In this document: positions 42,974-53,008 of the stretch, piece by piece
How the letters are laid out: the number at the start of each line of letters is the position of its first letter
Numbering within the stretch: position 1 is the first letter of the stretch
Position numbers and translations under genes: made by a program
Source: Laburnicola sp. R22_1
Taxonomy: Eukaryota > Ascomycota > Dothideomycetes > Pleosporales > Didymosphaeriaceae
Length of the DNA: 64,000 bases
Assembly: GCA_014281115.1 (NCBI GenBank)
Contig: JACONQ010000013.1
Location: 62,001-126,000, forward strand
Reading direction: 5' to 3'
The notes under the pieces: model-generated
Databases searched by the model: none
The model's input: only the letters and a program-made list of their open reading frames with translations
What the model was told of the DNA's origin: nothing

Positions 42974-44496
42974 ATGTTGTCCATGCTGCAGGACCCTCCG
43001 GATCCCAATGAGCCCCTGCCAGTGTCAAATCGCAAGGAGACGATATGGGGGGCAACAATACCCTTTCTTGTAAGTATCGTCTCTTCCTTGTGTTGCCGAT
43101 ACTGATGTAGTACAGATAGTATGCTGGAGTGCTGTAGCTCTGCGCATGTGGGTGCGTCTCCGAGTCATGCATGAGCCTGGCTGGGACGATGCACTCGTGG
43201 TTCTGGCTGTGTTACTCAACACAGCTGCCACTGTTTGTATGTTAGTTTGTATGTGTATACGCAACCAGAGATTGCCCGGTGGTAGCTAACAGACCATCAT
43301 AGCTGTCAACTACGGCTTAGGCCAGCACTTCCTCTACCTCAGCATTCCCAATATAGTGAAGTACCTTAGAGTGGGTCTGACAGTACCCGTGCTATGTACA
43401 ATTCTGATCATCACAGTTGTACTACTTCATGAACGCTCTATACATTACAAACACTGCCGTCATCAAGCTGTCTCTCCTCGCTCAGTATCTACGGATCTTC
43501 AAAGCTGGCTTCATGCATTGGATATGCATATCCTTGCTAGTAATCACAGGACTTTGGGGCCTAGCGTACGGCTTCATGGCCTGGTTTCCCTGTATGTGTT
43601 TATCCTCGTCTTGTGGGGAAAACCCAATGCTGACGATTGATAGGTTTCCCTCCCGCGGCGTTCAATGATCGGATCAATTACCCCAACGCAACATGCTACG
43701 GCTTCTCCTTCGAAGACGAAACCGAATTCATCAGCATGTACCAGAGCCACACCTCTCTGAACATGGTACTCGATTTGACAATCTTCCTCACGCCCATGGT
43801 CTTATTCAGCAGGCCAAACCTAAGAACGAAGAACATATTGGCCATGTCTGGTATTTTTCTCCTTGGGGCAGTGTAAGTGCACTTTTCCGCCCTCCGCCCT
43901 CCCACCCCACCCTTCACTCTCCACTCCTTCGCTACCGCCATCCCGTAATGCTAACCCCACCCAGCGTCGTCCTAACCTCGGTCTGGCGCTTATACGCCCT
44001 CATCCTCAACCACGCCGGCACACGCCCCTACATCGACTTCACCTGGTGGTCCCCCATCAGCATCATCCTCTCGTGCCTCGAGATCGACCTCGCCATCATG
44101 TGCGCCTCGATGCCCATTTTCTGGCCCGTCATCGGCCAATCCTTCACCGCCATCTTCGTCACGCGCGAAGTCCACATCACGGAGCAACGCCGCTCGCTCG
44201 CGGACCATGGGCTCGCGTACGAACTTGAACATGGCGGCGATGCGATGGGGAGAAGGGGGAGCGGGAAGAGCGATAGCGCGACGAGTAGGGAGAGCTTGGT
44301 TATTACGGGGACGGGGAGTGGGAAGAGTGGGAAGGGGGAGAGGGATGCCGAGAGCGAGGGCGACGCCGTGGAAAAGCATTATCGGGATCCGTATTTGGCG
44401 GCGCAGGTGGATCCTTTTGGGGATAGGGAGCAGGAGGAGGGGTTAGGGGTGAGGACGAATGTGGATTCGAAGCCGAAAGATAAGTGGATACTTTAG
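42974..44496 (+). CDS. Rhodopsin-domain (Pth11-like) integral membrane protein
   Basis: A seven-transmembrane fungal protein of the rhodopsin-domain family that includes Pth11-like putative receptors. The model joins 42974-43069, 43116-43236, 43303-43370, 43417-43591, 43644-43872 and 43965-44496 and gives 406 residues. The five introns are 46-92 bp with standard signals. Typical features are the GWDDALVVLAVLL second helix, FMNALYITNTAVIKLSLLAQYLRIF third helix, YPNATCYG loop, and the last helices WWSPISIILSCLEIDLAIMCASMP. There is no CFEM domain. The C-terminal 130 residues are hydrophilic, Gly/Ser/Glu-rich and cytosolic by the usual topology. The ligand and signalling role are unknown. Confidence 0.87.
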
Positions 44497-44927
44497 AGGG
44501 GCGGGGCGGGAGGGAGATGGGAGGTTATTGTCTTTTCTGTTTGGGGGCGATTGGATTGGAGTGCGTGTCGGATACCCTGGGGAGTCTTGCGATGGTTTTT
44601 TTGGGTGTGTTGTGGGTTTTTTGGTCCGGCGGGCATGGCAGGGTTTGGTATGGTATAAGCATGGAACAAAATTCACAGCAGCGCACAAGCATTCATTACA
44701 TGACCGTCGTTCTGGGAGATTTTGACCTAGTTCGAGTCCGCACAATACACAGAAAGGGGTAACACAGGAGGTACTAACACCCAGTACCTAGCACGCAGTA
44801 GCAGTAACAAAATATACACAAGATAGCAATGATTTCGTCCGCGACGTTTTGCACGGCAACTAGTCAACGACACAAGCATTCATACATATTCTACACAACC
44901 ACCAGCCCACGCAGCGCTAACATCAAA

Positions 44928-46211
44928 TTACACCTTCGCCCTCCACTCTCCGCCCACCAAAGCCCACCTCGTAGCCAACAACAGTATCCCACCAACGAAA
45001 AACGACGTCCCCGCCCAAACATTAGCATACGTATACCCTCCGCCCTCCATCTGGATAAGCGCGCCCGCAAGCGGCGGCCCCGTCAAACTCGCAAAACTCA
45101 CAATCGTAAACGCCATACCCATCCTCACGCCCGCTTTTTTCAAATCCTGCTCCCGACTACACTTCCCGATGACAGCGGGCCAAAGCGCCTGCAGCACCGC
45201 GCTGCCCGAGCCATACACGACGGCAAACGCGTACAAGCCAGCTACAGAACGGATTCCGATCCAGGAGAACTACACTTCCCGATGACAGCAGAGGAACGCA
45301 AAGCGCCTGCAGCACCGCGCTGCCCGAGCCATACACGACGGCAAACGCGTACAAGCCATACCGCGGAAGGAGGCCCAGTCGACGAGGGGGCCGCTTTTGC
45401 GTGGCGGGAGGCGCGTGCGGAACAGGGCGATGGCGACGAGGTTGAGGAGCAGCACGATGAAGCCGATGATGCGGATTGTCCAGGGGAAGCCGTACCGGGG
45501 GAGACATTGCTGGACGATGACGGGCATGACGACGCCGCCTGCGCAGGAGCCGAGTGCTGTGAGGCCCATTGCGAAGGCCCGCCGCTTGACGAAGTAGGTT
45601 GCTACGAGGGCCATGGCTGGGCAGAATTGTAGGCCGTTTGAGATGCCGAGACACACGGCTTGCGACAGGAACAGTTGCCATAGCTTCGTGCTCTCGGCCA
45701 TGGTGAATATGCCGACGATTTGAAAAATGGCACCAGCGATATACACAGGACGGAAAAGACCTGCGTCCGTGGCTCTTCCTGTCAATGTGCCGATGCCGAA
45801 GAGTAGGAACACTTGTATGGAGCCGATCCAGGAGATGGTGGACGGCGCGATGCCCAGCGTCGTCTGGTAGTATGTCTGGTAGACGCCGAACGAGGTGAAG
45901 AAGCCGAAGGTGTTGCAGACGGTGATGAAGGTGCAGAGGACTTGGATCCAGGCTGTTGTTCCGCCATCTGGAGCGGGGCCGGGATCGGGCCAGTTTGAGG
46001 ATGTTGCAGACCTCCTCGACAGGATTCGTGATATACCGCGTGGTTGACCGTCTTCTTCCGTTTTACCTTTGCCGGCTTCCTGCTCTTCTGGTTCCAAGTC
46101 TTGCGTGATCTCGTCGTCGCGGGTGCTGGGCCATGCTCGCAAATCATTCTCTGCTTCTTGTGGCATGACGTCCTTTTCGGGGTCTCGACCGCTTGCGCTA
46201 GCTGATGCCAT
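44928..46211 (-). pseudogene. MFS monocarboxylate-transporter-like gene with internal deletion and duplication
   Basis: This is related to fungal monocarboxylate/riboflavin-type MFS permeases of the plasma membrane. The N-terminal half from ATG 46211 is intact: hydrophilic leader, PDGGTTAWIQVLCTF, and the first six helices with GIGTLTGRATD and FVKRRAFAMGLTALGSCAGG, up to PPRKSGPLVDWASF. It then jumps directly into GLYAFAVVYG, which normally comes about 100 residues later, in a frame that soon stops. A second copy of that segment follows with its natural context (SWIGIRSVAGLYAFAVVYG) and runs to the normal C-terminus at 44928. The middle helices of the second half are missing. The gene is very probably non-functional. 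Confidence 0.8.
45156..45358 (-). repeat. Tandem ~85-90 bp duplication inside the MFS gene
   Basis: Bases 45156-45240 and 45269-45358 are copies. They are identical except for one short block (GGGCC against AGAGGAACGC), and 28 bp separate them. The right-hand copy is fused to the upstream half of the transporter at the deletion point. Confidence 0.88.
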
Positions 46212-46804
46212 TGTATCTCAATGTATCCTGCATCCGTCGTGTCCCAGATCAAAGACAAGCAACCAAGACGACGGCTGATGCTTCACGCCCTTAAACCTTG
46301 AGTAAACGACCCAACGCCAACCCTGTTAGCGGAAAGATTTCGTTATTCCCGAGAAGAGTCATAACTGCGATTTTAAAGGATCGACGACCCCCTCTCCTCT
46401 CGCGCCAACGTGGGCTGCAGGTTCAGTACGCAATAGTGAGAATTGGCCAATTGAAGGCGTTGTAGTAGAAATAGCGTCGGCAGATCAGCCGAGACTTGCA
46501 ATTTATCCGACAATGAGCGAAGGGCATCTTTGCCGTACGTGAGGCTTGACAACGGCGAGGCGAGAACTCAGCAGTTTGGTCGGAGTTGAGCGCACAGTGA
46601 TGATGGATTGCTGTGACTCGAGGTACTGTGTATAAGTACTTTGCTCGTGGTAGTGGCCCTCAGAAATTGAGGTTGGTGCTCTCTACCTAGGGGAAGACGA
46701 ATGTTCCAAGGCGTCTTTCCTCTATGGAGACTCCATCCCTTCCTCCTCTTGATCTATAATCTCCCATTTCTGATGTAGAGCTGTGTTCTCAATCTCCATC
46801 AGCC

Positions 46805-46894
46805 GAGCTCCGAGTTGACGAGCAGACTCGAGTCGAATTCCGACCTGATGAGCAAATCCGAGGTGAGGTCCGAATCGAAGAGCAAATGCGATTT
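46805..46894 (+). repeat. 30 bp tandem repeat (decapeptide-coding frame)
   Basis: Three imperfect 30 bp units start at 46805, 46835 and 46865. In one plus-strand frame they read ELRVDEQTRV, EFRPDEQIRG and EVRIEEQMRF and lead to a stop at 46925. No ATG precedes them in frame, so no gene is claimed. The rest of 46212-47042 shows no supported gene and probably holds the divergent promoters of the transporter and the nucleotidyltransferase gene. Confidence 0.65.
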
Positions 46895-47042
46895 TGTGAG
46901 GAAAGGTCGGACGACAGTACCAAATGACAGTTCAGCTGCGTGACCGAGTGAACGCATGCAAAGCTGGTCTGTGCCGCGCCGTCTGACTGAGCGCGCATCC
47001 AACACGTTCCAACAAGATCACCGTTTCACGGCCATATCTACA

Positions 47043-47966
47043 ATGGACGACATGTCCTCGCGCCTCGCATCTCTCAGGTCCCTCCTGCCCGACTTCGAAT
47101 CCGCGCTGCATTCCTTTACCTCTTCGCCCTCTAAATTCCGCGTTGTCCGCACCGTCAACCCCACCTCAACGCAACCGCGGACCCTCTACATCCTCGACTC
47201 GTCCTTCAATCCTCCCTCACGCGCCCACTTGTCGCTCGCAACCTCCGCTTTGAAATACCCGAAGACAGGGGAAGACAAGCCGAGCAGGCTGTTACTATTA
47301 TTCAGCACGCATAATGCGGACAAGGCACCGAGCCCCGCAAGCTTCGTGCAACGCATCGCACTCATGACCATCTTCGCCGAGGACCTCTCGCGGGCGCTGA
47401 GGAGTGACTCAGAAGTCCAGGAAGAAGTGAAGAATATATCCATTGACATCGGCCTAACGAAGGAGCCGTACTACACCGACAAGTCAACCGCCATCTCTGA
47501 CTCCACACCTCCGTTTTACTCGTCCCATCCCATCCACGTCCACCTCGTAGGCTACGACACCCTCATCCGCTTCTGCAACCCAAAATATTACGCCAATTGT
47601 ACGCCCCCGCTCTCCGCGCTCAAGCCGTTCTTCGCCGCCGGGCACAAGCTGCGCGTTACGCAGCGGCCGTATAATCCGGACGATAGCTCGTCGAAGGAGT
47701 TTGGTACCGTAGAAGATCAGGAGCGTTATTTGCGAGATATAAAGGAGGGGTCTTTGGCAGAAGAGGGGTTTGAGGCGGAGTGGGGGGATAGCATTGATAT
47801 GGTGGAGGGGACCGGGTGGGGGATAAGTTCGACGAGAGTGAGGGAGGCGGCTAAGGACGGAATGTGGGAAGAGGTTGGGCAATTGTGCACCGAGGGCGTG
47901 GCCCGGTGGCTGAGGGAGGAGGGATTATATACTGAGGATGCGAGTGGGAAGAAGATGATGGGGTGA
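47043..47966 (+). CDS. POF1: POF1-like nicotinamide/cytidylyl nucleotidyltransferase family protein
   Basis: A Rossmann-type nucleotidyltransferase related to yeast Pof1 and NMN adenylyltransferases, acting in NAD or nucleotide metabolism in the cytosol. It is a single exon of 307 residues from ATG 47043 (MDDMSSRLASL); an earlier in-frame non-ATG extension is not used. The nucleotide-binding N-terminal motif appears as DSSFNPPSRAHLSL (a T/HxGH-motif variant with SRAH). Then come LLLLFSTHNADK, the LVGYDTLIRF helix, and the C-terminal ISSTRVREA signature of the superfamily. The length is normal for the family. The exact substrate is not readable from sequence; the symbol is by family resemblance only. 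Confidence 0.82.
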   Translation: MDDMSSRLASLRSLLPDFESALHSFTSSPSKFRVVRTVNPTSTQPRTLYILDSSFNPPSRAHLSLATSALKYPKTGEDKPSRLLLLFSTHNADKAPSPASFVQRIALMTIFAEDLSRALRSDSEVQEEVKNISIDIGLTKEPYYTDKSTAISDSTPPFYSSHPIHVHLVGYDTLIRFCNPKYYANCTPPLSALKPFFAAGHKLRVTQRPYNPDDSSSKEFGTVEDQERYLRDIKEGSLAEEGFEAEWGDSIDMVEGTGWGISSTRVREAAKDGMWEEVGQLCTEGVARWLREEGLYTEDASGKKMMG

Positions 47967-48691
47967 ATGTGATTCGCAGTCACAGTGTTACCAGATGTGG
48001 GTGGCACATTGCAAGAACGTTTCAGGGAGAAGATGGTCCTTCAAGTTCCCACTAAGAACAAAAAGCACGGGATGCGCCACCCTGAGACTAGGAGATATGT
48101 CTCAGACGGTTGCAGCCATGCATGCAAGCAGAAGCGAAACAACCAGGTCTGCTAATATAGAGCAGCTCTGATCACGCAAGAGGCGTAGGCCAAAGACACC
48201 GGCTTTGCTGCATGGCTGTAGATTCTCGACTCTCCCCGGATGTGTCTTTGGGAGCAAAGAACAATCCAAGTCGGTAATCTGGGATAATTCTGCTAGTCGC
48301 CTGCGTAGAGAGGCCACTGTTGTTCTTGTCTGGCCGGCATGGATGTGGATAGTCTTGATTTGCCATTATTGACGGGGAAGTCGCGCACCAGGCTCCTCCT
48401 TCAGATGTCGTCCGCTCCTTCTCTGCACGAGGGCCGATGACGCGTGACACAACAAGTGCACACATTCGTGCAGGTACATCGCTCGTCGTGCCATTCTCCA
48501 AACTACTTGCTCCCATCCTTTGGTGAGATGCGCATCTTGCGTCGTTCTCTTCAGCTTCGTTGGCTATTCTCCATGGCTTGAACCTGCCTGTGTCGTCCAG
48601 CTGCGCAACCGCTCCACGTGGGCTCAGGATCCGGTAGAGAGCATCCGCAGCTCACAACAAACCTCTCACACCTCGCTACGGCACGCAAGGC
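47967..48691. other. Intergenic, no gene seen
   Basis: About 725 bp between two plus-strand genes. It presumably contains the terminator of the first and the promoter of the next. No convincing frame. Confidence 0.5.
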
Positions 48692-51600
48692 ATGGCGTCC
48701 AAGCTATGTTGCACTGCGGAGCAGGAAGCCAAACCGGATTCACCAGAGCTTCCCAATGTCCGCATTGCCGACGCCACGCCTGTAAAACTACCCTTGTTGC
48801 CAAAGCAAACCGGTTCCACAAACTCGCGCTTTACCAGCGTGCGATCTGAAGACCTTCATGAACTGCGACAGATCTTTGACAATGCGGACGAGAACGAGCC
48901 GACTCGTCTACCTCCGCCAAAGGGACTTGGCCGTACGCACTTCAACAAACCGTCGATTTACAGCTTACATTCGCTTCACAAGATGAAGAGCATGCGTTCC
49001 CTGATCAGACGAAAGTTCTCACGGGATTTGTCCAAGAAGCCGTCGGTCGACCAAGTCCAATCAGCCGATGCTACGGACAGTGCCACACCAGCGGGTCCAG
49101 GTACAGTTATCAAGCAACAGAAAGGTGGCCTCAATCCACAGCTCAAAATCACCAAAGACAACTTAAGGAAGGACCTCTTGAGCGACAAGAAGCCTGACGA
49201 AGGTGGATACGACTCCGATGCCCAAGTGCTCGACGACATCGCGAAGAACATTGGCAAGAAGACACCGAACAAGAGACCGAGCATTCACAGCATTGACTGG
49301 ACAACGACAACAGCGAGGTAGGATGTTACTCAGATTCCCTACGTACTTTTGGCTGACTCGATAGCAAAACGACTCCAGAATCGTCTTCCAAAAGCCACCA
49401 AAGCCTCGAGCGAACTCGCGATATTCAGCAATACCACATCAAACCACACCAATCGGTATCACTCTCCGGCCGGTTCAGTCAGGTCTTCAGAACCCCCAAT
49501 CTTCAAGTTGATAATTCCAGGACTCAAGGACGCACATTGAGACGCCCCCACTCGGCTACATCAACCCGCCTTCCTGAGTATTCTCCACTCTCGCCACTCA
49601 GACTTCCGAGCCTTAAAGCGCACGATAACGATGGTGTCCCATGGTCCGTGGCGCTGAACGAGAGCTTGGGACTGTCACAGTTTCCTTTTCCTTCCCGCGG
49701 TGTCACACCGAAGCAGTCGAGCGCTTCGCTCAAAAGGCATACAAGTTCGAAGGGGGTGATCAGCAAACCCCAGCTCCAAGAGAATGCCGTCTCTCGAGAG
49801 CCGCATGACAAGGAAGAAGAGGTTCTGGCACCCACGAGTGTGGTACAGATCCGCGTGCAGGAGCCCACTGCGACAGCTACACCGCGCGAATCTGCTTCCA
49901 TCAAAGGATCATCTCGGGACAATCCTCCACAGGCAAGACAGGAGGCTACAAAAGAAGAAGACGAAACTGAAGAAGGCCAACCACGTCAGTCTCTGCACCT
50001 CTATAGTATGCGAATCTCGCACCATCTACGGTTTGGGTCGGTACTTTCATGGGATACTCTAGCGGATGCATCCGAGCTGCCGGCTCCACCTGGTAACTTG
50101 CGTGAACGTTCATTTTCGGACCTCAGCAAAACATCGCAAACCCAACAGCAACTCAGTCGGCATGAGCGACAAAAGTCGAGCTCGGGATTTACTAGTTCTC
50201 GGGTACCCAGCAAGTGGGGAAAGGTTGTATCTAACGACATACGAGAAGACAAGTCCTCTATTTACTCCAGTAGACCACAAAGCCGTCCAGAGAGTTTCGG
50301 TGGGTCGATGGTCAACCTTTCCCCGACGAGTCCTAGGCATGGACTCTCAAAGCACCCATCGGTCGATCTCACGAAGCTAAGACGTTCCAACTCATACCCG
50401 ACGGACAATGATGATACTCCTAGACCCGCACAAAGACATGGACTCGCTAACCTTCGCGACGTTACCAGCTATTCCGTGTTAGCACGGCGCTCGAACGAAA
50501 CACCTCGTCTGGTATGTAACAACAGTGTGGCAAGTACGAAGAAGTCCAAGTTTCGCGAAGAGTTTAGCCCATCACCGCCCAGGAAGAAACTGATGCCTTC
50601 GACTTCAATTATGCGTTTTTTCAACCCCAAGCGGAACGGTACGCGCAGCCAGAGCGAAGCCAATATTATGCCTGAAAGCCACGTGCTCACTGTAGACGGA
50701 TCACTTGAAGTGCCTGGCTCAGCTACACAGCGCGAACGTCGGCAATCAAGGTCTATAGCTAGCCTAGAGGCTGAACAAAAAGCTCTGGGAAAAGACAAGA
50801 AAGCAAGCCCATTGTGGGACCGAGCTTTGAAGGCACATCAGGACGAGCGAGCGGCAATGTTTCTGCCAGAAAATAAGGACCTTGCTACCCATGTTGGCCC
50901 ATTTCGGGAACGAAGTGGAAGCACTGCAAGCACAGTACGGCTACGGCCAAGCGAGGATTCAGCGACGTTGAGGAAGCTGAGCAACCCGAAACGGTTCTCA
51001 GGGCCACTCTTAGACCCTCCTACACCGGATGCAGGTGGGAAGCAAGAGCCATTTCCAATATTCAATCGGCGTACTGCACTCGCCGGTAGGGACCCTAGCG
51101 ACAGTGACGCTCGTCACGAAGCCCAGATACGCTTCAATCAACAAACTGATACAGCAGACACCGTTGGTGCGTGGGGTCGCTACCCGTCTTACAGTCGGCA
51201 CGACCGCACCTCCCCTGCAGGGCATCTCGATAGGGTCGACACTCGTGATTTTGCGTTGGAGGCAGCAATCAAATTTGCAATGGGCAAGGACAACAACGGA
51301 GAGGACGAGGACATGGTCGATCCTACTGCTCGACCCGTCACGCCCCCACTTATTCCGGGACAAAAGAAACGAAAAAAGAAATTGGGCAACACTCGCATGG
51401 CAAAGAGCCATTCCATGACATTTGGTAAATCGTTTCTGAAGAATTACACCAAGATTTTTAGAAGCCAGAGCATCGAGTATCACAGACATGGGAAAGGCCA
51501 CCGCAGCTCTATTTCCACAGGTGGAACATTGGAATATCCGGAACTGGAGATTTTGCCAGACGTGTGGAGGTGTGGCATCATTGAAGAGAAAAGCGGGGAG

Positions 51601-52306
51601 TCTGGTCAAGATGGCGGCGTAAACTCTACTACCCAAGAGGAGTACGGACCGGGAGACAAGAAGGGTAAGGGCAAGATGAAAGAAGAGGATTCTTCGTCGA
51701 CACTCCGGCCACTGGCGGCCAGCTTGCGACCTACGGGCAACCTCCTGGTTGGACTGGACGGGACCAGAGATACCGCGCGCACCTGGTCGGCATACTACGA
51801 GAATTGTCTGCCAAGCTTTCCCCGTGCTAGCACCGAGCTAGACTTGAGCCTCAAGGACTTTGGTGCACCGGTGCGCCACTCATTCGACAGCAGATGTGGA
51901 TCCATGCTTTCGCGCTCTGTACCCGGCCGCAACACGAAGCATTCTCGCAACGCGAGCTGCATTAGCGCTCTCAGTGAGTAACCCAAGATGTGTCCTGCGT
52001 CACAGTGCGTGAGATGTACATGTGCTCACCAACCATCATCTTTAGGCGGCGCTAGTAACGGTAGTGCGCAAGCGAGCTTTCTGTCTACGGTCGAGACTGA
52101 CGGTAAGCCGGCCTCACTTGTTTGGTGCATTTAAGACATGTACTAATAGAGTAGGCGTGGATAAGCGGAGTATGGTTAGCGTGAGGCGGAGCACAATGGA
52201 TTTGGTCACGATGTATAAGGAGCAGGAGAATACGGAGAGGGAGAAGGTGCTGAGGCTGATGCGGGTGGAGAGTGTGAAGGAGAATGCTGCGATGAAGGGG
52301 CTTTGA
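48692..52306 (+). CDS. Large Ser/Arg-rich, largely disordered fungal protein
   Basis: The model joins 48692-49317, 49365-51973, 52046-52102 and 52155-52306 and gives 1147 residues. Introns are 47, 72 and 52 bp with standard ends; the last has an ACTAAT branch site. The sequence is low in hydrophobics and rich in Ser, Arg, Pro and Lys, with many RRxS/SxP-type sites that could be phosphorylated. The only ordered-looking parts are RDFALEAAIKFAMGKDN, the KSHSMTFGKSFLKNYTKIFRSQS stretch, GTLEYPELEILPDVW, and a charged C-terminal helix (TMDLVTMYKEQENTEREKVLRLMRVESV). No transmembrane segment. Family not recognised. It may be a scaffold or a cytoskeletal/polarity-related protein, but that is only a guess. 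Confidence 0.8.
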
Positions 52307-52893
52307 ATGCGGGATCGTGCGTAATGCGGAGTGAGCGAGGTTGGACGAGTGGGGAGGCTATATTGTGATTAGCATGTATGATTTGGGTAAGGCGATGGAG
52401 AAGAGGAGTAAGTAAGTGGTGGGACTATATCCCCTGGTATAGATATCGGGCAGATGTATGTACGATTCTACGTACGCATCCCTTTCCACCTGGTCGCCAC
52501 TTTCCATGACAGTCACACCCTTCGAGCACATAAACTTCGTACAGTAAATCCTCATTCATCAGACAACAGACTTCATCTATGTACTCCCCCAACCACCACC
52601 ACCACCACCCAGTACGAATAATCAACCCCGAAATCTTGGCGACATAGCCGTCTCCCCCCGAGGCCGGCGCCTTTTGCCAAAATATACGCCATAACCCCGG
52701 GTACAACGAAGGCCAAACGCTAACTAATCAACATCGAAGCCGAAATCCGAGTTTCCTATGCAAAAGCGACGGTTGCGACTCATCGCATCGCATCATTCTC
52801 CAAGCCAAAAAAAAATACAGAAAAAGTACACAGCAGAAGGGAACCGAACGAGAAGAAGAAGCAGAAGCGAAAGCGAAAGCATTTTTCGTGCGC

Positions 52894-52909
52894 TCAATCA
52901 GTCAATCAG

Positions 52910-52972
<63 letters not shown>
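52894..52972 (+). repeat. (TCAA)n microsatellite
   Basis: About 19 near-perfect TCAA tetranucleotides, with two TCAG variants at the left end. It lies within 40 bp of the 3' end of the convergent minus-strand gene and so is probably in its 3' untranslated region. The rest of 52307-53008 shows no gene. Confidence 0.92.
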
Positions 52973-52974
<2 letters not shown>

Positions 52975-53008
52975 CATCAAAGACACCGACTCCACTCCAT
53001 CCACTCCC

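Noticed and set aside
52894..52972. CRISPR-like regular repeat
   Set aside because: It is a pure tetranucleotide microsatellite without spacers, in a eukaryotic genome.
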